Shown piece by piece: positions 1 to 5,662 of a stretch of 11,747 bases of DNA. The first letter of the stretch is position 1. Every line of letters begins with the position of its first letter. The translations under genes were made by a program, and so were the position numbers. Source of the stretch: Oscillospiraceae bacterium (lineage in GTDB: Bacteria > Bacillota_A > Clostridia > Oscillospirales > Oscillospiraceae). The stretch spans positions 1 through 11,747 of the forward strand of contig JAFYLN010000056.1 in the NCBI GenBank assembly GCA_017537045.1, written 5' to 3'. The notes under the pieces are model-generated. The model was not told the origin of the DNA. It saw only the letters and a program-made list of their open reading frames with translations, and ran no database searches.

Positions 1-68
1 GAAGGCATAATATTGGGGATACTGAGAATGGACTTCTGGCGGGGATTTTGATATACTGATCATGTTGG
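1..68 (+). other. Tail of an upstream + strand gene (frame undecided)
   Basis: Two + frames are open from the window edge: frame 1 stops at 49-51 and frame 3 stops at 57-59. A convincing intrinsic terminator follows at once, so a + strand gene probably ends here. Fewer than 20 residues are visible in either frame and neither is recognisable, so no product is proposed. Confidence 0.35.
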
Positions 69-97
69 GCGGCTTTCCGTATGGAAGGCCGCTTTTT
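69..97 (+). terminator. Intrinsic terminator of the upstream gene
   Basis: A 10-bp stem (69-78 with 83-92, one G-U pair) encloses a GTAT loop and is followed by five T (93-97). This is a standard rho-independent terminator for a + strand gene ending before about position 60. It separates that gene from the Fic locus. Confidence 0.85.
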
Positions 98-99
98 CT

Positions 100-140
100 G
101 CAGATAAGCGGGATCGAACCGCTGACCTCTTGAATGCCAT
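100..140 (-). pseudogene. 3' half of tRNA-Ala(GGC), probable att scar
   Basis: On the minus strand this reads as the 3' half of a Clostridia tRNA-Ala(GGC). It has the anticodon bases GGC, the 3' strand of the anticodon stem (TTCAAG), a 5-nt variable region, a perfect T arm (AGCGG, TTCGATC, CCGCT) and the acceptor 3' strand TATCTGC. Similarity stops sharply at the anticodon: the 5' half is absent and a 7-bp hairpin lies there instead. There is no CCA. Integrative elements commonly recombine in the 3' half of tRNA genes and leave just such a segment, so I read it as one arm of an att duplication bordering the accessory genes to its right. The tRNA identity is from memory of the family sequence. 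The att role is inference, since no integrase or second att copy is visible. Confidence 0.6.
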
Positions 141-157
141 GTCCTCCAGGGGAGGAC
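141..157. repeat. Perfect 7-bp hairpin at the tRNA scar edge
   Basis: GTCCTCC (141-147) and GGAGGAC (151-157) are exact inverted repeats around a 3-nt loop. They begin exactly where tRNA-Ala similarity stops. The hairpin could be part of a recombination core or arm site, or a chance inverted repeat. No T-run follows on either strand, so it is not a terminator. Confidence 0.5.
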
Positions 158-199
158 AAAATGAATATAATTGGATTATTTAGTCCATATAGTCTAATT

Positions 200-227
200 T
201 TGATGCATAAACAGTCTATTATATGAT
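200..227 (+). promoter_or_regulatory. Candidate promoter of the Fic operon
   Basis: TTGATG (200-205) and TATGAT (222-227) are separated by 16 bp, a reasonable sigma-A-type pair. Four AGTCYA-like repeats (182, 191, 213, and a weaker GGTCCA at 232) surround and overlap it, so a regulator may bind here. Transcription would begin near 234, giving a leader of about 108 nt before the Fic start codon. Confidence 0.5.
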
Positions 228-276
228 AGCTGGTCCATGGTGTTTCGTCGTAGTTCAAGATTAATTCAAGATGAAA

Positions 277-326
277 GTGTATCGGGTTCCGGGGGTGTAT
301 CGCCCTCGGTTCCACCCGATCAACAC
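277..326 (+). promoter_or_regulatory. Structured leader hairpin before the Fic gene
   Basis: Three stacked helices can form: GTGT/ACAC (277-280 with 323-326), TCGGGT/ACCCGA (282-287 with 314-319) and an apical 7-bp stem (289-295 with 303-309, one G-U) with a 7-nt loop. The structure ends immediately before the ribosome binding site (AAAGGA, 329-334). It could stabilise the mRNA or affect translation initiation. I do not recognise it as a known riboswitch class, and no T-run follows. Confidence 0.45.
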
Positions 327-341
327 GGAAAGGACGAAACT

Positions 342-1298
342 ATGGCGTATGTAACTACCAGGGAAATTGCGGAAAAATGGGGCGTTTCTCAAATTTTGAT
401 CAGAAGATTGTGCAGACAGGACAGAATCCCCGGTGCGATGTGCAGAGAGGGCGTCTGGCTGATTCCGGAGGATGCAGTCCGTGTGTCGCGGACGGATTCG
501 GCGTATGCAACGGGGCCTGAGTTGCCGGAACTCGCCAGAAAGCTGCAAAATCAGAAGAAAAAGAAGAATTTTCACGGACTGTACGATTATGTGGTCATTG
601 ATCTGACCTATTCCTCCTCACGCATGGCCAGCTGCCGCCTGACCCGCCAGCAGGTGGAAACCATCTTCCGGAAGGGCAAAGTCCGGGAGTCCTTCGAGCC
701 GCTGAAGGTGTCGGATCTCATCGAGGTGCTGAACCACATCCATTGCGTGGACTACATCTTAGACCATGTGATGGAACCTCTGACCCAGAAGTTTATCCGC
801 AAACTCCACGAGATCCTGATGACCGGCACGGTGGATGCCTACCGCCAGCAGGTCCGCCCCGGCGAGTACCGCACGGTGACCTCCCGTGCCAGAGATCGGG
901 CGCTGCTGCCTGCAAAACAGATCAATTCCAGTCTGACGAACCTGCTCCGGGAGTACGAGAATCAGGAGGAGATCCAGCGAAAGCAGATCCTGGACTTCCA
1001 TGTTCGGTTCGAGGAGATCTTCCCCTTTGAAGACGGCAACGGTCGCGTTGGCAGACTCATTATGTTCAAGGAATGCCTGCGCCATGGCGTCATGCCCTTC
1101 ATCATCGACGATAAAAGAAGGTCCCGATACCTCCACGGCATCCGGGAATGGCACGAGGATCGCTACACCCTGACGGACGTGGTTATGGACGCCCAGAGCC
1201 GATTTGAAGCCCAAATCGAACTCCAGCGACTCCACGCCGCAGGCCAATTCTACGCGCCTGTAATCTGCAAGGAGGGCTTCGACGATGAAGATGAATGA
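342..1298 (+). CDS. Fic-domain protein with degenerate active site
   Basis: This is a 318-aa protein of the Fic family, whose canonical members transfer AMP or other nucleotide groups to target proteins. The start at 342 is chosen over an earlier in-frame ATG at 237 because AAAGGA lies 7 nt upstream and the earlier codons precede any plausible RBS. Residues 1-48 look like a small helix-turn-helix/MerR-excisionase-type DNA-binding segment. A lysine-rich linker (about 71-76) follows, then the Fic N-terminal helix region and the Fic core. The active-site loop reads FPFEDGNGRVGR (227-238). The canonical motif begins with His, so position 227 is Phe instead of the catalytic His (codon TTC). The inhibitory helix, canonically S/T-x3-E-G/N, reads S92-x3-A96-S97, so the inhibitory Glu is also absent. 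The DGNGR anion and nucleotide-binding part is intact. AMPylation by the usual mechanism is therefore unlikely, and nucleotide binding or a regulatory role is possible. The stop codon overlaps the next gene, so the two are translationally coupled. Confidence 0.9.
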   Translation: MAYVTTREIAEKWGVSQILIRRLCRQDRIPGAMCREGVWLIPEDAVRVSRTDSAYATGPELPELARKLQNQKKKKNFHGLYDYVVIDLTYSSSRMASCRLTRQQVETIFRKGKVRESFEPLKVSDLIEVLNHIHCVDYILDHVMEPLTQKFIRKLHEILMTGTVDAYRQQVRPGEYRTVTSRARDRALLPAKQINSSLTNLLREYENQEEIQRKQILDFHVRFEEIFPFEDGNGRVGRLIMFKECLRHGVMPFIIDDKRRSRYLHGIREWHEDRYTLTDVVMDAQSRFEAQIELQRLHAAGQFYAPVICKEGFDDEDE

Positions 1299-1599
1299 GT
1301 TTATGACTACCCTCCAGGCGAAGCTGGATGACCTGCAGCCCAAGTATCCCAACAATGCGGAGAGCATTCTGGAGGTACTGTACGATACCTATAACGAACA
1401 TAGCTGCTTCGAAAATGAGCAAATCAAAGCCGACTTCGAGGAACTCTACCAGTGCATGAACGGGAAACCTCTGCAGGAGATGGATGAGATTATTTATGCT
1501 GTTTGTACCCTGTGTAGGGATCATGAGAGGGCAGGATTTCTGGAGGGGGTTAAGGTAGGACTTCACTTGATGAATGCGCTTTGGGATCAGTGTATTTGA
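1285..1599 (+). CDS. Small partner protein of Fic, copy 1 (DUF6809-like?)
   Basis: This 104-aa acidic, probably helical, cytosolic protein has no signal peptide or membrane segment. AAGGAGG (1269-1275) lies 9 nt before the ATG at 1285. An inner ATG at 1291 (MNEFM) is where similarity to its paralogue begins. The first 14 bases overlap the end of the fic gene in another frame, a layout typical of co-translated partners. The protein is about two thirds identical, by hand alignment, to the product at 3227-3529. Shared segments include SILEVL, IKADFEELY, NGKPL and LCRDHE. It resembles small Clostridia proteins of unknown function, and the DUF6809 label is tentative. Position behind a Fic gene suggests an antitoxin-like or accessory role, but nothing in the sequence proves it. 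Confidence 0.85.
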   Translation: MKMNEFMTTLQAKLDDLQPKYPNNAESILEVLYDTYNEHSCFENEQIKADFEELYQCMNGKPLQEMDEIIYAVCTLCRDHERAGFLEGVKVGLHLMNALWDQCI

Positions 1600-1834
1600 A
1601 AAGTCATTCTTTTGACAGTTAAATCTTATTGAAATGTCATTGATTTACTGTGTGAAATGTATTGAAATGTCAAATTTGGTATATTACCAGATTTTGATGA
1701 GTTGTGTTAGAACATGAAGGGGTGGGAGAGCTGTGTATACTCAAATTAACAGTGGGGTAATCACATGGTTACCTCCACCCCCTTGATTGCCAGAGATAAA
1801 ATTCATTGATCCATTGCGAAGTATACTGTGTCAG

Positions 1835-1907
1835 AATTTCGTTCAAACGAAATTTAGACGAAATTTAGCGAAATGAAAACGAAATTTCCATGGGCTAATT
1901 TCGTTTT
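1835..1907. repeat. Helically phased ACGAAATTT repeat cluster
   Basis: ACGAAATTT occurs at 1847-1855, 1858-1866 and 1879-1887, with a degenerate copy (GCGAAATGA) at 1868-1876, so starts are 11, 10 and 11 bp apart. Inverted copies (AATTTCGTT) flank the block at 1835-1843 and 1897-1905. The right pair forms an 11-bp perfect inverted repeat (1876-1886 with 1897-1907). One-turn spacing places all direct copies on one DNA face, as in operators or iterons bound cooperatively. The array lies about 220 bp upstream of the rhuM promoter. Confidence 0.75.
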
Positions 1908-2103
1908 GGCGAACTTTGTCCACGCAGTGATAAAAAAGATATTCTTGGCTATGTTTTAACACAAATATTTGCATTTAACATTTTCATTGTTACAATGCAA
2001 TAAAAGATGTTAATAAAGCGGCGCTGCTGTGAAATTTATTGAAATGGCATTGGGTTTAAGTGTGTTTCAGCAGTTCCGGGAGATGTATTTCAAGGAAAAG
2101 GAA

Positions 2104-2132
2104 TAGATTATTGTACATAGCTGTGATATAAT
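2104..2132 (+). promoter_or_regulatory. Candidate extended -10 promoter of rhuM
   Basis: TGATATAAT (2124-2132) is a strong extended -10 element. The hexamer 17 bp upstream (TAGATT, 2104-2109) is a poor -35. Transcription would start near 2139. A GGAGG ribosome binding site (2159-2163) lies 7 nt before the rhuM ATG. Confidence 0.55.
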
Positions 2133-2170
2133 ATAGAACAAATATACGAATTAACGGTGGAGGGCAGATT

Positions 2171-3160
2171 ATGAGTGAGAACAATACAGAACTGATTATT
2201 TATCAGACTGAGGATGGCACGACTAAGATTGATGTATATTTCCAGGGCGACAATGCCTGGCTGAGCAAGGCACAGATGGCAGAGCTTTTCCAGAGAGACC
2301 GATCCGTCATCAGCCGCCATGTCCGCAATGTGTTTGACGAGGGTGAATTGGATGAAAAAAGCAATGTGCAAAAAATGCACATTGCAAATTCGGACAAGCC
2401 CGTGGAATATTACAGCCTGGATGTCATCATCTCCGTTGGCTACCGGGTCAAGTCCCTGCGTGGTACACAGTTCCGTATCTGGGCGAATTCCGTCCTGAAG
2501 GAGTATCTGATCAAGGGATTTGCTATGAACGATGATCTGCTGAAACAGTCCGGCGGCGGTAACTACTTTGACGAACTGCTGGAAAGAATCCGGGACATTC
2601 GTTCCTCCGAGAAGGTGTTCTGGCGGAAGGTGCTGGACATCTACGCTACCAGCGTGGATTACTCTGCCAATGCTGAGGAAAGTGTGCTGTTTTTTAAGAC
2701 CGTGCAGAACAAGATGCTCTATGCGGCCACTGGTATGACGGCGGCGGAGCTGGTAAGCGGACGGGCCAATGCCCTGCTGCCCATGATGGGTATGACTGTG
2801 GTCAAAGGCAAGCGCCCTACCCTGGCGGAGGCAAAGACTGCCAAGAATTACCTGAACGAGGAAGAACTGGGCACCCTCAACCGGCTGGTGTCTGCCTATC
2901 TGGATCTGGCGGAGCTGCAGGCGATGCGGAAAAAGCCCATGTACATGAAGGATTGGGTTGCCCGTCTGGATGATTACCTGAGAATGACGGACAGCGAGGT
3001 ACTGCAGAATGCTGGCAAGGTGTCCCATGCGTTGGCAGAGCAGAAGGCTAAGGAGGAGTACCGGAAGTACAAGCAGCTTCACAGCGGCGAGCTGTCCCGA
3101 GTGGAGCAGGCGTTCCTGGAATCTGTAGAGGCAACAGCCAAGCGGCTGGAAGGCAAATAA
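2171..3160 (+). CDS. RhuM family protein
   Basis: This 329-aa cytosolic protein belongs to the RhuM family (Pfam Virulence_RhuM), named after a Salmonella pathogenicity-island gene of unclear function. Characteristic blocks are visible: the start MSENNTELIIYQT, the helix-turn-helix-like stretch WLSKAQMAELFQRDRSVISR (about 30-49), YYSLDVIISVGYRVKS and RGTQFRIWANSVLKEY (about 80-120), and the later FFKTVQNK and TAAEL segments. The C-terminal 60 residues are charged and helical, possibly coiled. In some proteins a RhuM-type N-terminus is fused to a Fic/Doc domain, linking this family to the Fic gene upstream. The N-terminus suggests DNA binding, and the phased repeats upstream are a possible target. 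An intrinsic terminator follows 8 bp after the stop. Confidence 0.93.
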   Translation: MSENNTELIIYQTEDGTTKIDVYFQGDNAWLSKAQMAELFQRDRSVISRHVRNVFDEGELDEKSNVQKMHIANSDKPVEYYSLDVIISVGYRVKSLRGTQFRIWANSVLKEYLIKGFAMNDDLLKQSGGGNYFDELLERIRDIRSSEKVFWRKVLDIYATSVDYSANAEESVLFFKTVQNKMLYAATGMTAAELVSGRANALLPMMGMTVVKGKRPTLAEAKTAKNYLNEEELGTLNRLVSAYLDLAELQAMRKKPMYMKDWVARLDDYLRMTDSEVLQNAGKVSHALAEQKAKEEYRKYKQLHSGELSRVEQAFLESVEATAKRLEGK

Positions 3161-3166
3161 CGAACG

Positions 3167-3195
3167 AAGGAGCAGACTGATGTCTGCTCCTTTTT
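3167..3195 (+). terminator. Intrinsic terminator after rhuM
   Basis: GGAGCAGAC (3169-3177) pairs with GTCTGCTCC (3182-3190) around a TGAT loop, extended by AA/TT and followed by TTTTT (3191-3195). It ends the rhuM transcript and lies before the second small partner gene. Confidence 0.9.
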
Positions 3196-3226
3196 GATAC
3201 CAAGAACTTTTATTTTTCGCAAGTTT

Positions 3227-3529
3227 ATGAATGAGTTTATGACTGCCCTCCAAGCCCATCTGATCACCCAGCAGTCAAACTATTCAGCCAATGCTAAGAG
3301 CATCCTGGAGGTGCTGCTCGATGCCTATAACGAATCCAGTGGCTTCAATAACGCAGCCATCAAAGCCGACTTTGAGGAGCTTTACCGGCTCAAAAACGGC
3401 AAGCCTCTGAAGGAGATCGATGAGAACATCTATACCGTCTGTGTCCTATGCAGGGATCATGAAAATGCGGGTTTCGCCGAAAGGGTTAAAGTTGGAATGA
3501 GTCTCGCGAAAGAACTGAATATCATCTAA
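3227..3529 (+). CDS. Small partner protein, copy 2, behind rhuM
   Basis: This 100-aa paralogue of the product at 1285-1599 is of unknown function. I start it at the ATG at 3227 because similarity to copy 1 begins exactly there (both DNA and protein, MNEFMT). An upstream in-frame TTG at 3194 sits in the terminator T-run and adds only unrelated residues. Neither start has a clear ribosome binding site, and the gene lies just beyond the rhuM terminator, so expression may depend on read-through. Conserved blocks (SILEVL, IKADFEELYR, NGKPLKE, LCRDHENAGF) are intact without frameshift or stop, so selection seems to maintain it. It may have arisen by duplication of the fic-linked copy or by replacement of an original fic partner with rhuM. 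Confidence 0.75.
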   Translation: MNEFMTALQAHLITQQSNYSANAKSILEVLLDAYNESSGFNNAAIKADFEELYRLKNGKPLKEIDENIYTVCVLCRDHENAGFAERVKVGMSLAKELNII

Positions 3530-3535
3530 ACAGAG

Positions 3536-3565
3536 TAACAGGGCAGCCGAAAGACTACCCTGTTA
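3536..3565. terminator. Hairpin between convergent genes
   Basis: TAACAGGG (3536-3543) pairs with CCCTGTTA (3558-3565). The inner part is largely paired and capped by a GAAA loop. It lies between the + strand small gene and the - strand KAP gene and probably serves both as a terminator. T-runs on either side are weak. Confidence 0.55.
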
Positions 3566-3575
3566 TTCTGAACAA

Positions 3576-4967
3576 TCATGCGCCGAAGTCGGCATATTGG
3601 GACAAAGCGCTCACTGCACGAAGAAGTGTAGCACGAGACTCACTGCCAAAAGACATCTGGCCAAGTCGAACCTCATAAGCTCGGGAGGAATATTGCCTGA
3701 TGAAAAGTGCATCATAAAGTTCTTCTAGCCTTTCTTCAAAATTAACAAGTTTTATACGTTCCGTTTTCTCTGCCTCGTCGTATGTTTCATTATTGGCCAG
3801 CAAACTCCTCCTTAGACTGGATCCCATTTCTGTATTTCCCAAGAGATCACGGAGAGGAGAACTGTCCTTTCCAGTTACAAATGCTTCATATCTGCGATAA
3901 TCGCTGATTTTTAGTGCAGTCATAATAGGGACTAAGAACATCAAGCAAAACTGCGTTGCCTTTCCTTCAGAAAAAGCAAAATCATACTGTCTACTATCAT
4001 GCGTAGGTGCATATGCTGCGGCCTTAGCCATACGGTAGAACTTTGCAATTTCACGTAGCGTAAAATGGTTCTGCTCTATCACAGTTTTGCAGACTTCCTC
4101 ATAAACATATGATCCATGGTTCAATCCAATCTCCTGATAAAAGCGATCCATTTTAGCAGGTGGCAAATCAATCCGAAGATCAAAAAACCTATCCAGATAC
4201 CTGGATGCGTCAAAATCACTACCGTAATGATTTCGTACAGCGTGTTGCAGTTCCGCTACGTTGACTGAGAATACAAAAGTGATTCTACTATTGCTGAAAT
4301 AGTGTTTAATTCGTTCCAGAAGTTTAATCGCAAACGCAGGATTGCACCGATCCAGCTCATCAACGAAGATAACTAATCTATTACCACGTTCTGCAAGAAG
4401 AGAATCTAAGAAGTCTGCAATCTGGTCCTGCATGCTCTTTGCAGAGCGAATTTTCTCAAACGGATCCTCACTCCGAAGAGCATCACGTATTGCAACGATA
4501 GACCGACCGGATACTGCTTCTGCAATACTGGAAGCGACATCTAAAAATCCAGGCCTCTGCGTAAAGGTAAAATCTGTACTTACACTTTGCAAGATGGAAT
4601 ATACCAGTGACAGTATAGGATCCTCATCACAATCATTAACCCATGCATCATAGTATACAGATATCTGTGGCTGAAGGTCTGGCTTATCTGTTGCTCTAAT
4701 ACTATTCCATGTAAGTTTAACACGATCGTTGTCATCAGAATGTGGATTCTCAATATGCTCATTGAATGCATCTAGCACCAATTTGACCTGCTTCACAAAA
4801 AACGTTTTACCTGCGCCCCAGCGAGCATCTAAGGCAATTGAGCAACTGGACTCGATGGAGTTAAGTAATTCTGTAAATCGCAGGACATCAATATTGCGAT
4901 CTAGCATATCCTTTTCAAACATTTCAAGGACATTTTCATGGGTAGGCTGAAAATCAAAAGTTGTCAT
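3576..4967 (-). CDS. KAP-type P-loop NTPase
   Basis: This 463-aa protein is a KAP-family P-loop NTPase. Visible motifs are Walker A (ARWGAGKT, 48-55), a KAP-typical YYDAWVNDCDEDP block (105-117) and Walker B (LVIFVDELDRC, 198-208). The C-terminal half is an unassigned helical region ending near residue 463. Many KAP proteins carry transmembrane helices inside the NTPase domain. I see none here, so this one is probably cytosolic. The start is supported by AGGAGC 7 nt upstream. KAP NTPases occur in several phage-defence and conflict loci (for example QatA), but the other members of such systems are missing here. It stands alone, with its own promoter and a 226-bp gap to the next upstream gene. 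Function beyond ATP hydrolysis is unknown. Confidence 0.88.
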   Translation of the reverse strand: MTTFDFQPTHENVLEMFEKDMLDRNIDVLRFTELLNSIESSCSIALDARWGAGKTFFVKQVKLVLDAFNEHIENPHSDDNDRVKLTWNSIRATDKPDLQPQISVYYDAWVNDCDEDPILSLVYSILQSVSTDFTFTQRPGFLDVASSIAEAVSGRSIVAIRDALRSEDPFEKIRSAKSMQDQIADFLDSLLAERGNRLVIFVDELDRCNPAFAIKLLERIKHYFSNSRITFVFSVNVAELQHAVRNHYGSDFDASRYLDRFFDLRIDLPPAKMDRFYQEIGLNHGSYVYEEVCKTVIEQNHFTLREIAKFYRMAKAAAYAPTHDSRQYDFAFSEGKATQFCLMFLVPIMTALKISDYRRYEAFVTGKDSSPLRDLLGNTEMGSSLRRSLLANNETYDEAEKTERIKLVNFEERLEELYDALFIRQYSSRAYEVRLGQMSFGSESRATLLRAVSALSQYADFGA

Positions 4968-5051
4968 ATATTTTGCTCCTATCTATATTTATCATAGGTT
5001 TCGGCGTGCAGTTCTACTTATATCATATAGTATAAAAGATAATATGTCCAA
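4968..5051 (-). promoter_or_regulatory. Candidate promoter and RBS of the KAP gene
   Basis: On the minus strand TTGGAC (5051-5046) and TATGAT (5027-5022) are spaced by 18 bp. The leader of about 50 nt ends with AGGAGC (4980-4975), 7 nt before the ATG. Beyond the promoter an inverted repeat TATTGT/ACAATA (5086-5091, 5099-5104) could be an operator. Confidence 0.45.
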
Positions 5052-5159
5052 TAAATGGGGTGTAATTGATTCGATATGCTACATCTATTGTATTACACAC
5101 AATACTATTAGGTAACGATAATTGACCACTTCATGCCATCTGTCATATACACATGTTTG

Positions 5160-5189
5160 AGGCCAGTCCATATAAACCTGGACTGGCCT
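5160..5189. terminator. Hairpin terminator below the 114-aa gene
   Basis: An 11-bp perfect inverted repeat (5160-5170 with 5179-5189) with an 8-nt loop lies 4 bp after the stop of the minus strand gene at 5194. The U-tail on that strand is poor, so termination may be inefficient, or the hairpin may only protect the 3' end. Confidence 0.65.
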
Positions 5190-5193
5190 ATTG

Positions 5194-5538
5194 TTACTGG
5201 AAATTAATTAGCTCGCGGGAGATTACCATCATCGCATCATCAAAGTTGGGTGTCTCCACTGTTTGACGAATTAAGGAATAAAGCATTTGGGACGTACAAT
5301 AAAGATTTGTTTTCTCACAGTTCTTTGATATACCAACGTGGTGACTTATACTGCGATTGATAGTTGAATTATTCAGAGAAAGTACATCGCTTGGGAGTGT
5401 ATCGCAAAAGAATACATTCTCGATGTACGATGCTTTTCGCGCACCAATCAGTAGGTTAATGCGTTGGCACACCAAATCAGAGATAATCTCTTTTTTTGAT
5501 TCATTGAGTTTCAAATCTTGAGAAAAGTGGATTTGCAT
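5194..5538 (-). CDS. Hypothetical 114-aa protein
   Basis: I do not recognise this protein. It is small and cytosolic by appearance, with no signal peptide or hydrophobic helix, mixed charge and five cysteines scattered without a metal-binding pattern. AGGGGG lies 7 nt before the ATG and a hairpin follows the stop, so it looks like a real single-gene unit. It lies between the KAP NTPase and the AAA ATPase on the same strand, but with gaps on both sides. Its low GC resembles the KAP gene rather than the right-hand operon. It could be a small conflict-system partner, or a remnant of a larger protein. Confidence 0.65.
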   Translation of the reverse strand: MQIHFSQDLKLNESKKEIISDLVCQRINLLIGARKASYIENVFFCDTLPSDVLSLNNSTINRSISHHVGISKNCEKTNLYCTSQMLYSLIRQTVETPNFDDAMMVISRELINFQ

Positions 5539-5548
5539 ACATTTTACC

Positions 5549-5628
5549 CCCTATTCAATGTTATTTTGGTTGACGACAGTATAGTACATGAATAGGGAAA
5601 TAAAACGTACTGAAAGTTGTCGAATAGG
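5549..5628 (-). promoter_or_regulatory. CCTATTC repeats around a candidate promoter
   Basis: CCCTATTCA (+, 5549-5557) and TGAATAGGG (5589-5597) are a 9-bp inverted repeat, with a third partial copy GAATAGG at 5622-5628. A TATACT-like -10 on the minus strand falls between the first two. The arrangement suggests a repressor site controlling the 114-aa gene. The -35 element is weak. Confidence 0.35.
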
Positions 5629-5662
5629 TTCTCCTGTAGCCCGGAGAGGGGAAAACTACAGA

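Larger units (their letters stand above)
1600..2170. other. Gene-free, AT-rich repeat region
   Basis: I see no credible gene in this 571-bp gap. It holds three copies of TATTGAAATGKCA-like sequence (1626-1642, 1660-1673, 2036-2052), a GC-richer imperfect palindrome around GGTAATCACATGGTTACC (1754-1773), and a cluster of ACGAAATTT repeats (1835-1907). The rhuM promoter lies at the right end. The outer TTATTGAAATG-CATTG copies are about 410 bp apart and could mark duplicated ends of an insertion, though no transposase is present. Confidence 0.6.

Noticed and set aside
141..157. Hairpin as the anticodon arm of another tRNA
   Set aside because: With a 5-bp stem and 7-nt loop neither strand has the required U at position 33, and no D or T arm fits around it.
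3179..3196. Five-codon ORF (ATG TCT GCT CCT TTT TGA) behind AAGGAG in the rhuM terminator
   Set aside because: The sequence is fully explained by the terminator stem and T-run. The ORF is too short to support.
2108..3259. 383-residue open frame on the minus strand opposite rhuM
   Set aside because: It mirrors the well-recognised RhuM gene, lacks family resemblance and a ribosome binding site, and spans the rhuM terminator and promoter.
5634..5661. CTGTAG/CTACAG inverted repeat as terminator of the AAA gene
   Set aside because: The stem is only 6 bp with a 16-nt loop and no U-tail on the minus strand, so it is not a convincing terminator.
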